Shown here piece by piece: positions 7,484-15,300 of a DNA stretch of 17,413 bases. Numbering within the stretch: the stretch's first letter is position 1; each line of letters starts with the position of its first letter. Origin of the DNA: Frankiales bacterium (lineage in GTDB: Bacteria > Actinomycetota > Actinomycetes > Mycobacteriales > SCTD01); assembly GCA_025464795.1 (NCBI GenBank), contig JAODNB010000083.1, forward strand, positions 1 to 17,413, written 5' to 3'. The position numbers were made by a program, and so were the translations under genes. The notes below the pieces were generated by a model. The model saw only the letters and a list, made by a program, of their open reading frames with translations, searched no databases and had not been told where the DNA came from.

Positions 7484-7512
7484 GCCCACACTGCTGAGCC
7501 GTCGCGGTGGGC
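7484..7512. terminator. Weak hairpin after the sugar kinase gene
   Basis: GCCCAC and GTGGGC form 6-bp arms around a 17-base loop just downstream of the kinase stop (7523). There is no T-run on either strand. It may be a weak terminator or chance in GC-rich DNA. The rest of the 82-bp gap holds only the promoter-like box at 7447-7460. Confidence 0.25.
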
Positions 7513-7522
7513 ACTTCCGCCC

Positions 7523-8383
7523 TCAGAGCTGCGCGGCCCACGGAGGATCGGCGCCCACCCGCTCGCAGGTGCGTCGCGCGACGCTGCTCGCCCGTACCAG
7601 TGCTGCCTGCAGGTCCTCCGGGCCCAAGGCTTCCAGGTCGCTGTCCACGAGGGCGGCGAGCAGCCCCGCCATGAAGGCATCTCCGGCACCGACCGTGTCG
7701 ACGACCGGGCCGCCGGCGGCAGCGTCGACCCACAGCGCACCGGTGCGCGTCCAGGCCTGAGCGCCGCTGGACCCGCGGGTCACCACCACCAGGGAGGGCC
7801 CGAGCGCCAGCCAGCGCTGGGCGACGGACTCCTCGGTCTCGCCCGGGAACAACCAGGCGCAGTCCTCGTCGCTCAGCTTCACGACGTCACAGACGGCAAC
7901 GAGCTCCTCGACCCGCACCCGTGGCTCGATCATCAGGAGCGGGCGGCAGTTCGGGTCGTAGCTCACGATCCCCTCGAACCTCCGGGCCAGCTCCAGGACC
8001 TGGGTGCCGCCGGGTTCGAGGGTCGCGCCGATGGACCCGAGGTGGAGCCAGTCAGCAGGGCCGGGGTCTGCCGCGCTGCTCAGGTCCCACTGGATGTCAA
8101 AGGAGTACGTCGCCGCCTTGTGCTCGTCGAGCTGCGCATGAGCGACCGCCGTGCGAGCCAGCGGCGCTGCGACGACCCTGACGTGCGACGCCTCCACATG
8201 CGCCTGGACCTCCCTGCCGCGCTCGTCGTCCCCCAGCGCCGTGAGCAGAGTGACCTGATGGCCCAGGCGCCCGAGACCGACCGCGACGTTCGCCGGACTT
8301 CCGCCAGGACGCGCGACGGTGACACCGGCCGCGTCGGTGACGACGTCGACGAGCGCTTCACCCACGACGAGAAAGGTTCCCAT
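7523..8383 (-). CDS. PfkB-family carbohydrate kinase (fructokinase-like)
   Basis: A 286-residue ribokinase/PfkB-fold kinase of normal length. It has the N-terminal VVGEALVDVV (6-15), the PfkB signature 1 region PGGSPANVAVGLGRLG (26-41), SYDPNCRP (141-148), VVVTRGSSGA (199-208) for the ATP site, and signature 2 DTVGAGDAF (229-237) with Asp235 as catalytic base. It phosphorylates a sugar with ATP; the PGGSPANVA/DPNCRP combination is typical of fructokinases, but other sugars remain possible. The ATG at 8383 begins right at the first strand; the frame extends upstream to 8530 through the hairpin and into the next gene, which argues against a longer form. No sugar transporter or other sugar enzyme adjoins it, so it looks like a single-gene unit. 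Confidence 0.9.
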   Translation of the reverse strand: MGTFLVVGEALVDVVTDAAGVTVARPGGSPANVAVGLGRLGHQVTLLTALGDDERGREVQAHVEASHVRVVAAPLARTAVAHAQLDEHKAATYSFDIQWDLSSAADPGPADWLHLGSIGATLEPGGTQVLELARRFEGIVSYDPNCRPLLMIEPRVRVEELVAVCDVVKLSDEDCAWLFPGETEESVAQRWLALGPSLVVVTRGSSGAQAWTRTGALWVDAAAGGPVVDTVGAGDAFMAGLLAALVDSDLEALGPEDLQAALVRASSVARRTCERVGADPPWAAQL

Positions 8384-8400
8384 GTCCCTCACAGTGCAGC

Positions 8401-8434
8401 AGGCACCCCGTCCGCGGAGGCGGACGGGGTGCCT
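8401..8434 (-). terminator. Strong hairpin terminator
   Basis: AGGCACCCCGTCCG and its exact complement CGGACGGGGTGCCT form a 14-bp perfect stem around the 6-base loop CGGAGG. It sits 20 bp past the stop of the substrate-binding protein gene and 17 bp before the kinase start. There is no T-run, as is common for actinobacterial terminators. It should separate the two same-strand genes. Confidence 0.8.
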
Positions 8435-8453
8435 GTGACAACCTGGACGTCCG

Positions 8454-10073
8454 TCAGAGGCTGATGTTCTTGCTGCTCGAGTAGCGGAAGCACGAGCAGC
8501 TGTCGACGTAGCGGAACGGGCGGACGGCACCAGGGACGGTCAGGTGCGTGGCGTTCAGACCGCTGCCGAAGCTCAGGGCGCTCTTGAACGTCGGAGCGAT
8601 GGCGAGGACGCCGGCGTAGATGTTCAGCGGGGTGAGACCGCCGCCGGCCGTGGCGCCCTCGGAGATGATCCGCATCCCGTCGCAGTAGGAGAGGGCGATG
8701 CCCTCGGCAAGACGGCGGCCGGCGAAGTCGAAGCCCGCCTTCGACAGGAGGCTGTGGCAGGTGGTCTCCGCGATGCTGGAGTCACCCGGGTCGTTGGCGT
8801 CCGCGACGTCGAGCGAGGGCGACCAGCCGACACCTACAGCACCGTGCAGGAACTGCTGCGGGACGTTGGGCTCAAGCACGGCCGTCGGCGCGTTGACGGA
8901 TGACAGGCCGTAGCGCGGGAAGTACTTCTGCGTGGCTGCGGTGAGCACGAAGGCCAGCTGACCCCCGTCCGGGATGATCAGGTGCGTGACGCCGCTGCCG
9001 CTCAGCTTCAGGACGGCCGCCTGGAAGTCCTTCGGGTCGTTGGCGAGCACCAGGACGTCCTGGCCCTGCGCGCGCAGGCTGTTCGCGACCAGGTTGCCGA
9101 TCCGCGCGGCGACATCCGTGGTGCCGACCAGGACACCGACCTTCACCTTCGCGGTGCCGGCCTGGTTCGTCGCGACGTTCCACGGCGTGAAGTAGCCCTG
9201 GCTCTTCAGCGTGCTGACCAGCACAGGAGCGAGGGAGTTCCAGGAGGGCGCCGCCATCGAGTAGTAGTAGGGCGCAAGGGACTGGCCGATGACGTTGTCC
9301 ATCGGGCCCGTGGCGACGCTGAACAGCGCGATCTTGTTCTTCGCGAGGCAGGCACGGAAGCTCGGGACGTCGATCCCACCAGCAGGACTGAGGATGGCCA
9401 CGACCTGGCGGTCCTGCGCGAAGTACTGGCAGGTGCTCGCACCCACCGTCTCCGGCGTCGCGACGACGTCGTTGGAGTTCAGGTCGTGGAAGACCAGCTT
9501 GACCTTGCGACCGAAGATGCCTCCGTTCGCGTTGATGGCGTTGGCCATGGCGGTGGACTCGCCCTCCTGGTCACCGCCGTCGATGCTCTTGAGGCCGAGC
9601 TGCTTGGCCACGGCGTTGACGTCCTTCTGCGTCACGACGCCGATGTAGACGTAGTCCTTGTCCCAGCCGCGGCCCGTCGCCGGAACCACAGGCGCCGCGG
9701 TCTTGATGATGGTGCCGGTGACGGTCTTGGTCGTCGTGATCGGACCCGTGGCGGTCTTGGTGCCGGTGACCACTGTGTTCACCGTGTCCACCGTGCCGGT
9801 GACCGGGCTCGTGGTTGTGGCGGCGCCCGAGCCGGTCGGGGCGCTCGCGGTGCCGGTGGCCGTACGGGCCCCCGGTGCGATGACGGGAGCAGTCCCCAGC
9901 ATCGGGTCCTGCGCGGCCCGCGTGGTCGTGACCTGCGGGACGGTGAGGGGGCTCTGCGAGACGCCGTCCGCCTGTGGGGCCAGCCCCTTCGACTGGACGG
10001 TGCTGCCGCAACCGGTGAGGACGACAGCGCTGACAAGGAGGAGCGCGTAGCGCCCACTGCGGGAGTTCGACAT
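8454..10073 (-). CDS. ABC-type substrate-binding lipoprotein (branched-chain amino acid / Peripla_BP_6 type)
   Basis: A 539-residue exported lipoprotein. Residues 1-22 are a lipoprotein signal (MSNSRSGRY, hydrophobic ALLLVSAVVL, lipobox LTGC with Cys22), so it would be anchored to the outer face of the membrane. Residues 23-138 are a low-complexity tether rich in Thr, Val, Ala and Gly. From about 139 the type-1 periplasmic-binding fold begins (DYVYIGVVTQKDVNAVA, AINANGGIFGRKVKLVFHD, VVAILSPAGGIDVPS, VKVGVLVGTT). Such proteins bind amino acids or other small metabolites for import or sensing. No permease or ATPase gene is next to it, and it is its own transcription unit. The C-terminus SCSCFRYSSSKNISL carries two extra cysteines. 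ATG at 10073 was chosen because it gives the lipoprotein signal; the frame extends to 10148 without adding to it. Confidence 0.85.
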   Translation of the reverse strand: MSNSRSGRYALLLVSAVVLTGCGSTVQSKGLAPQADGVSQSPLTVPQVTTTRAAQDPMLGTAPVIAPGARTATGTASAPTGSGAATTTSPVTGTVDTVNTVVTGTKTATGPITTTKTVTGTIIKTAAPVVPATGRGWDKDYVYIGVVTQKDVNAVAKQLGLKSIDGGDQEGESTAMANAINANGGIFGRKVKLVFHDLNSNDVVATPETVGASTCQYFAQDRQVVAILSPAGGIDVPSFRACLAKNKIALFSVATGPMDNVIGQSLAPYYYSMAAPSWNSLAPVLVSTLKSQGYFTPWNVATNQAGTAKVKVGVLVGTTDVAARIGNLVANSLRAQGQDVLVLANDPKDFQAAVLKLSGSGVTHLIIPDGGQLAFVLTAATQKYFPRYGLSSVNAPTAVLEPNVPQQFLHGAVGVGWSPSLDVADANDPGDSSIAETTCHSLLSKAGFDFAGRRLAEGIALSYCDGMRIISEGATAGGGLTPLNIYAGVLAIAPTFKSALSFGSGLNATHLTVPGAVRPFRYVDSCSCFRYSSSKNISL

Positions 10074-10208
10074 GCACGAAGGCTGGGGGCCCTGCCGTGC
10101 TGCGGCTATGTGATTCGCAACCACAGTCCAGCGCCGCGAGTAGTGCACTCCAACGTGACTAGTCCGTGGTGCTCAGGACATCTCGGGCGTCCCTGGTCAG
10201 GATGGAAC
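10074..10208. other. Intergenic region upstream of the lipoprotein gene
   Basis: These 135 bp lie between the end of the dehydrogenase operon and the lipoprotein start. I see an 8-bp palindrome AGTGCACT at 10142-10149 but no convincing promoter, ribosome site or terminator hairpin. A promoter for the lipoprotein gene must lie here or further upstream. Confidence 0.4.
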
Positions 10209-11063
10209 TCAGGCGTAGGAGAAGAAGCCCCGGCCCGACTTCCGGCCGAGCAGGCCGGCCTCGCACATCCGGAGCAGCAGGGGCGGCGGGGTGAACAGCT
10301 GCTCCTTGAACTCGGCGTACATCGACTCGGCGATGGCGGCGCAGGTGTCGAGCCCGATGAGGTCGGCGAGGGCCAGCGGGCCCATCGGGTGGGCGCAGCC
10401 CTTGACCATGCCGAGGTCGATGTCCTCGGCGGAGGCGAAGCCCGACTCGAGCATGCGGACGGCGGACAGGATGTACGGCACGAGCAGCGCGTTCACGACG
10501 AAGCCGGCCCGGTCCTTGGAGCGGATGGTCTGCTTGTGCAGGGTCTTCTCGGCGAAGTCCGTGACCGCGAGCAGGGTGTCCTGGCTCGTCAGGAGGGACT
10601 CGACGATCTCGACGAGCGGCAGCACGGGCACCGGGTTGAAGAAGTGCACACCGACGACCTGAGTGGGACGCTTGGTGACGGCGGCCATCTTGACGAGCGG
10701 GATGCTGCTCGTGTTGGAGGCGAGGACCGCGTTCGGCTGCACGACGGCGTCCAGGGTGCGGAAGATCTCGAACTTCAGCTCCGCGCTCTCGGGCGCCGCC
10801 TCGATGACCAGGTCGCGGTCGTGCAGCTCGGCGTAGTCGGTGACGAAGCGGATGCGACCGAGCACCGCGTCGTGCTCGGCCTCGTCGATGCGACCGTTGC
10901 GCAGCGCCTTGGCGAGCGATCCGCCGATCCGCGTGCGGCCGGCCTCGACGGCAGGCTCGGACACCTCGAGCACGATCACGTCGCACCCTGCTTTGGCGGT
11001 CACCTCGGCGATGCCTGCACCCATGGTGCCGCCACCGATCACTGCGACGTTCTGGAAGCTCAT
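10209..11063 (-). CDS. hbd: 3-hydroxybutyryl-CoA dehydrogenase
   Basis: A 284-residue NAD(P)-dependent dehydrogenase of the short, single-function type. Residues 5-35 carry the Rossmann signature VAVIGGGTMGAGIAEVTAKAG. The active-site stretches are VIEAAPES (86-93), ASNTSSIP (115-122), and GVHFFNPVPVLPLVEIV (138-154) with His140 as the catalytic base. The C-terminal helical domain (AGFVVNALLVPY, AHPMGPLALADLIGLD, ending GRGFFSY) is complete. It interconverts 3-hydroxybutyryl-CoA and acetoacetyl-CoA. Its ATG overlaps the stop of the acyl-CoA dehydrogenase as ATGA, so the two are one operon. The pair supplies two of the oxidative steps of butyryl-CoA breakdown, or the reverse; the enoyl-CoA hydratase between them is not in this window. 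Confidence 0.93.
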   Translation of the reverse strand: MSFQNVAVIGGGTMGAGIAEVTAKAGCDVIVLEVSEPAVEAGRTRIGGSLAKALRNGRIDEAEHDAVLGRIRFVTDYAELHDRDLVIEAAPESAELKFEIFRTLDAVVQPNAVLASNTSSIPLVKMAAVTKRPTQVVGVHFFNPVPVLPLVEIVESLLTSQDTLLAVTDFAEKTLHKQTIRSKDRAGFVVNALLVPYILSAVRMLESGFASAEDIDLGMVKGCAHPMGPLALADLIGLDTCAAIAESMYAEFKEQLFTPPPLLLRMCEAGLLGRKSGRGFFSYA

Positions 11064-12217
11064 CGAGTCGCCTTCAGGAGCTCGCGGGCCAGCACGATGC
11101 GCTGGACCTGGTTGGTGCCCTCGTAGATCTGGGTGATCTTCGCGTCGCGCATGAGGCGCTCGGCCGGGAAGTCCCGGGTGTAGCCGTAGCCGCCGAGAAG
11201 CTGCACCGCGTCGACGGTGACAGCCATCGCGGTGTCGGAGGCGAAGCACTTCGCGGCTGCGGAGAAGTAGGTCAGGTCTGCGTCGCCCCGCTCGGACTTG
11301 GCGGCTGCGCAGTAGGTGAGCTGCCGTGCAGCCTCGAGCTTCATCGCCATGTCGGCCAGCATGAACTGGATGCCCTGGAAGTCCGCGATGGCCTTGCCGA
11401 ACTGGTGGCGCTCCTTGACGTAGGAGGCGGCCAGGTCCAGCGCGCCCTGCGCGATGCCGACCGCCTGCGCGGCGATCGTCACGCGGGTGTGGTCCAGGGT
11501 GCGCATGGCGAGGGCCATGCCCCCGCCGCGCACGCCGAGGAGGCGGTCAGCGGGCAGCCGCACGTTGTCGAGAACGACCTCACGGGTCGGGGAGCCCTTG
11601 ATGCCCATCTTCTTCTCGCCGGCGCTGAAGGAGACGCCCTCGTCGGTCTTGCTCACGAGGAACGCCGAGATGTGCTGACCGCGCTTGGCGTCCGGGTCGG
11701 TGACGGCGAAGACGGTGTAGGAGTCGCCCTCCCCCGCGTTCGTGATCCAGCACTTCACGCCGCTGAGCACCCAGGTGTCGCCGTCGAGGACAGCGCGGGT
11801 CTTCATCGACGCCACGTCCGAGCCTGCCTCGCGCTCTGACAGCGCGTAGCAGAACAGCGCCTCGCCCGAGGCGAGCGGGCCGAGCCAGTCCTGCTTCTGC
11901 TGCTCGGTGCCGACGAGCAGCACGGGCAGCGACCCGAGCTTGTTGACCGCGGGGATCAAGGACGAGGAGGCGCAGCCCCTCGCGACCTCCTCGATGACCA
12001 GGCACGTCGCGAGCGCATCAGCACCGTTCCCGCCGTACTCCAGCGGCACGTGCACCGCGTGCAGGTCCGCCGCGAGGAGCGCGTCGTAGGCCTCCTGAGG
12101 GAACGTCGCACGCTCGTCGACCACAGCCGCGTACGGCGTGATCTTGTCGGCGACCAGCTGGCGGACCGTGTCGCGCAGGGCGACGTGATCCTCGGACAGT
12201 GAGTAAGCGGTGGACAT
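11060..12217 (-). CDS. Acyl-CoA dehydrogenase (short-chain / butyryl-CoA type)
   Basis: A 385-residue FAD enzyme, full family length. Signature stretches are CYALSEREAGSDVASMKTRA (FAD and substrate contacts), WVLSGVKCWITNAG, the HQFGKAIADFQGIQFMLADM helix, QLLGGYGYTRDFPAERLMRDAKI and IYEGTNQVQR, where Glu366 occupies the catalytic-base position of short- and medium-chain enzymes. It converts acyl-CoA to trans-2-enoyl-CoA and passes electrons to an electron-transfer flavoprotein, whose genes are not in the window. ATG at 12217 follows a TATATT -10 by six bases and begins just before the conserved first helix; the longer frame to 12286 would cross both operators. Next to 3-hydroxybutyryl-CoA dehydrogenase and divergent from IcmF, its likely substrate is butyryl-CoA or isobutyryl-CoA (inference). 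Confidence 0.93.
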   Translation of the reverse strand: MSTAYSLSEDHVALRDTVRQLVADKITPYAAVVDERATFPQEAYDALLAADLHAVHVPLEYGGNGADALATCLVIEEVARGCASSSLIPAVNKLGSLPVLLVGTEQQKQDWLGPLASGEALFCYALSEREAGSDVASMKTRAVLDGDTWVLSGVKCWITNAGEGDSYTVFAVTDPDAKRGQHISAFLVSKTDEGVSFSAGEKKMGIKGSPTREVVLDNVRLPADRLLGVRGGGMALAMRTLDHTRVTIAAQAVGIAQGALDLAASYVKERHQFGKAIADFQGIQFMLADMAMKLEAARQLTYCAAAKSERGDADLTYFSAAAKCFASDTAMAVTVDAVQLLGGYGYTRDFPAERLMRDAKITQIYEGTNQVQRIVLARELLKATR

Positions 12218-12223
12218 GGGCTC

Positions 12224-12253
12224 AATATACGAGGACGTCCTCGCATCTGTCAC
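12224..12253 (-). promoter_or_regulatory. Leaderless promoter of the acyl-CoA dehydrogenase operon
   Basis: On the minus strand GTGACA (12253-12248, five of six bases of TTGACA) and TATATT (12229-12224) are 18 bp apart. The ATG at 12217 follows the -10 after six bases, so transcription would start on the start codon. The palindrome at 12230-12243 fills most of the spacer. Confidence 0.65.
12230..12243. promoter_or_regulatory. Operator palindrome 1 (acyl-CoA dehydrogenase side)
   Basis: CGAGGACGTCCTCG is a perfect 14-bp palindrome. It lies in the spacer between -35 and -10 of the acyl-CoA dehydrogenase promoter, its centre 7.5 bp from the first base of the -10. A bound dimer there would block RNA polymerase. 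Confidence 0.7.
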
Positions 12254-12283
12254 TGGCCAGGTACGAGGACGTCCAGTTATATT
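12254..12283 (+). promoter_or_regulatory. Promoter of the icmF operon
   Basis: TGGCCA (12254-12259, four of six bases of TTGACA) and TATATT (12278-12283) are 18 bp apart. The predicted transcript start near 12290 leaves a leader of about 23 bases before the GTG at 12313. The -35 directly abuts the -35 of the opposite promoter. Confidence 0.6.
12262..12274. promoter_or_regulatory. Operator copy 2 (icmF side)
   Basis: TACGAGGACGTCC is an exact repeat of 12228-12240, 34 bp away. It contains the palindromic core GGACGTCC (12267-12274), though the outer arm on its right side is imperfect (CAG instead of CTC). It occupies the icmF promoter spacer, centred 7.5 bp from the -10, mirroring operator 1. 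Confidence 0.65.
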
Positions 12284-12301
12284 CATGGGACCAACTAATG
12301 C

Positions 12302-12306
12302 AGGAG
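12302..12306 (+). promoter_or_regulatory. Ribosome binding site that decides the icmF start
   Basis: AGGAG lies six bases before the GTG at 12313. The in-frame ATG at 12298 precedes this site and has only a weak GGGA before it, so GTG at 12313 is the preferred start. Confidence 0.6.
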
Positions 12307-12312
12307 ATCGTT

Positions 12313-15300
12313 GTGCCTCTGCACGTACCGGTGAACCCCGTTCGCTTCGTCACCTCGGCGTCCCTGTTCGACGGGCATGACGCGGCGATCAACATCATGC
12401 GCCGCGTGCTGCAGTCCCAGGGGGTCGAGGTCATCCACCTCGGCCACGACCGCAGCGTCGAGGCCGTCGTGCAGGCGGCGCTGCAGGAGGACGTGCAGGG
12501 CGTCGCCGTCAGCTCCTACCAGGGCGGCCACGTCGAGTACTTCACCTACCTCGTGGAGCGGCTCCGGGAGCTCGGAGCCGGCCACGTACAGGTCTTCGGC
12601 GGGGGTGGTGGCGTCATCGTTCCCGAGGAGATCGCGCTGCTCGCGAGCCGGGGCGTGAAGATCTTCGCGCCCGAGGAGGGGCAGCGCCTGGGCCTCGCCG
12701 GGATGATCAACACCCTTGTCGCCGCGTGCGACACCGACCTGGCAGCGACCCCGCCGTCCGTGGAGGACGTCGTCGGTGGCAACCCCGTCGCCCTCGCGCG
12801 GGCCATCACGGTGCTCGAAGCCGGCCGCTCCCCCGAGCTCGCTGAGAACGTCGCCGAGGCTGCCCGGCCGGTACCCGTGCTCGGCATCACCGGCACCGGT
12901 GGTTCCGGCAAGAGCTCGCTCACCGACGAGCTGCTCCGTCGCTTCCGCCTCGACCTCGAGGACAAGCTCCGGGTAGCGGTGCTCGCCATCGACCCGACCC
13001 GGCGCAAGGGCGGCGGAGCCCTGCTCGGTGACCGCATCCGCATGAACTCCCTCGCGGGCAGCGACATCTACTTCCGCTCCATGGCCACCCGCACCTCGGG
13101 GGCTCCGGTGCCGGAGAAGCTGCACGACGCCATCAACGCCTGCAAGGCCGCCGGCTACGACCTCGTCATCATCGAGACCCCCGGCATCGGTCAGGGTGAC
13201 GGCACGATCACCGACTACTGCGACGTGTCCCTCTACGTCATGACGCCGGAGTACGGCGCGTCCAGCCAGCTCGAGAAGATCGACATGCTCGACCACGCCG
13301 ACGTCGTCGCCATCAACAAGTTCGAGCGCCGCGGGGCGGAGGACGCGCGCCGCGACGTCCAGCGCCAGATGGCCCGCAACCGCAGCGGCTCGAGCGGGGC
13401 GTTCGACGCGATGCCGGTCTTCGGCACCAGCGCCGCGCGCTTCCACGACGACGGCGTCACGGCGCTCTACCAGGAGCTGAAGGCGCTGCTCGTCGGCAAG
13501 GGGCTCAAAGCCGGCGAGGGAGTCCTCCCGCACGTCACGACGAAGACCTCCACCGGTCTGACGTCGGTGCTGCCGGCGGCCCGCGAGCGGTACCTCGCCG
13601 AGATCACGCACACCATCCGCAGCTACCACCACACGACCGCTCAGCAGGCCGAGCTGGCTCGCCGGCGCCAGCACCTGTCGACGGCTCGTGCCCTCGTCTC
13701 AGAGACCGGTGAGCTCGATGGGCTGCTCGCGTCCACCAGGGTCGACGAGGACGTCCAGGCGCAGCTGGACGCCTGGCCGGCCCGCGTGGAGGAGTACTCC
13801 GGCGACGAGCTCGTCTATACCGTCCGCGGCAAGGAGATCCACACGCCGCTGACCCGAGAGACGCTGTCGGGCAACCAGGTCCGCCGCGTCGCCGTCCCAC
13901 GGCTCAGCGACCACGGCGACCTCGTCAGCTTTCTGCGCCGCGAGAACCTCCCGGGCTACTTCCCTTACACAGCAGGGGTTTTCCCGTTCAAGCGGGTGGG
14001 CGAGGCGCCGGCCCGGATGTTCGCCGGCGAGGGTGACGCGTTCCGCACCAACAAGCGCTTCAAGGTCCTCAGCGAGGGCCAGCCGGCGACCCGCCTCAGC
14101 ACGGCCTTCGACTCGGTGACGCTCTACGGGCGCGATCCCGACCCCCGCCCCGACATCTACGGCAAGGTCGGCACGTCCGGCGTCAGCATCGCGACGCTCG
14201 ACGATATGAAGGTGCTCTACGACGGCTTCGACCTGTGCTCTCCGACGACCTCGGTGTCGATGACGATCAACGGACCGGCGCCGACCATCCTGGCGATGTT
14301 CCTCAACACCGCGATCGACCAGCAGCTCGAGAAGCAGCCCGATGCCGACCCCGCTGCTGTGAAGCAGTGGGTCCTGCAGAACGTCCGCGGCACCGTGCAG
14401 GCGGACATCCTCAAGGAGGACCAGGGCCAGAACACCTGCATCTTCAGCACCGAGTTCGCGCTTCGGGCGATGGCCGACATCCAGCAGTACTTCGTCGACA
14501 ACAGGGTGCAGAACTTCTACTCCGTCAGCATCTCCGGCTACCACATCGCCGAGGCCGGGGCGAACCCCATCAGCCAGCTGGCGTTCACGCTGGCCAACGG
14601 CTTCACCTACGTCGAGGCCTACTTGGCGCGCGGCATGAGCATCGACGACTTCGCCCCGAACCTGTCGTTCTTCTTCAGCAACGGCATGGATGCGGAGTAC
14701 ACCGTCATGGGCCGCGTCGCCCGGCGCATCTGGGCCATCGCGATGAAGGAGAAGTACGGCGCGGCGGACCGGTCGCAGAAGCTGAAGTACCACGTGCAGA
14801 CGTCAGGCAGGTCCCTGCACGCGCAGGAGATGAACTTCAACGACATCCGCACGACCCTTCAGGCCCTGTGCGCGCTGTACGACAACGCCAACTCGCTGCA
14901 CACCAACGCCTACGACGAGGCCGTCACGACCCCGACTCAGGAGTCCGTCCGCAGGGCCCTCGCGATCCAGATGATCATCGACAAGGAGTGGGGGCTGTCG
15001 ACGAACGAGAACCCCCTGCAGGGCTCGTACGTCGTCGACGAGCTCACTGATCTCGTCGAGGCCGCGGTGCTCGCGGAGTTCGACCGGATCGCCGAGCGCG
15101 GCGGCGTGCTGGGCGCGATGGAGACCGGCTACCAGCGCGGCCGGATCCAGGACGAGTCGATGCTCTACGAGCACCGCAAGCACGACGGCTCGCTGCCCCT
15201 GATCGGCGTCAACACCTTCCTCGCACCCGAGTCGGACGAGCCGCCGCACACGGTCGAGCTGGCCCGGGCGACAGAGGACGAGAAGAAGTCGCAGCTTGAC

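Noticed and set aside
9050..9063. CCAGGACGTCCTGG palindrome resembling the icmF operators
   Set aside because: It shares the GGACGTCC core but lies inside the lipoprotein coding region, far from a promoter; an 8-bp GC-rich palindrome is expected by chance in such DNA.
8982..11126. A 714-codon open frame on the plus strand opposite the lipoprotein and 3-hydroxybutyryl-CoA dehydrogenase genes
   Set aside because: It lies antisense to two genes with clear family motifs, is Arg/Gly/Asp-rich in the manner of GC-rich shadow frames, and shows no domain.
12199..12312. Upstream extension of icmF to 12199
   Set aside because: It would translate through both operators, both promoters and part of the acyl-CoA dehydrogenase start; IcmF homology begins after 12313.
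12295..13674. A 459-codon minus-strand frame opposite the icmF B12 and GTPase domains
   Set aside because: It repeats the reverse complement of a highly conserved enzyme and has no family features.
13747..13756. A third GAGGACGTCC match inside icmF
   Set aside because: It encodes ordinary residues of the protein (GluAspVal), lacks the outer palindrome and sits mid-gene.
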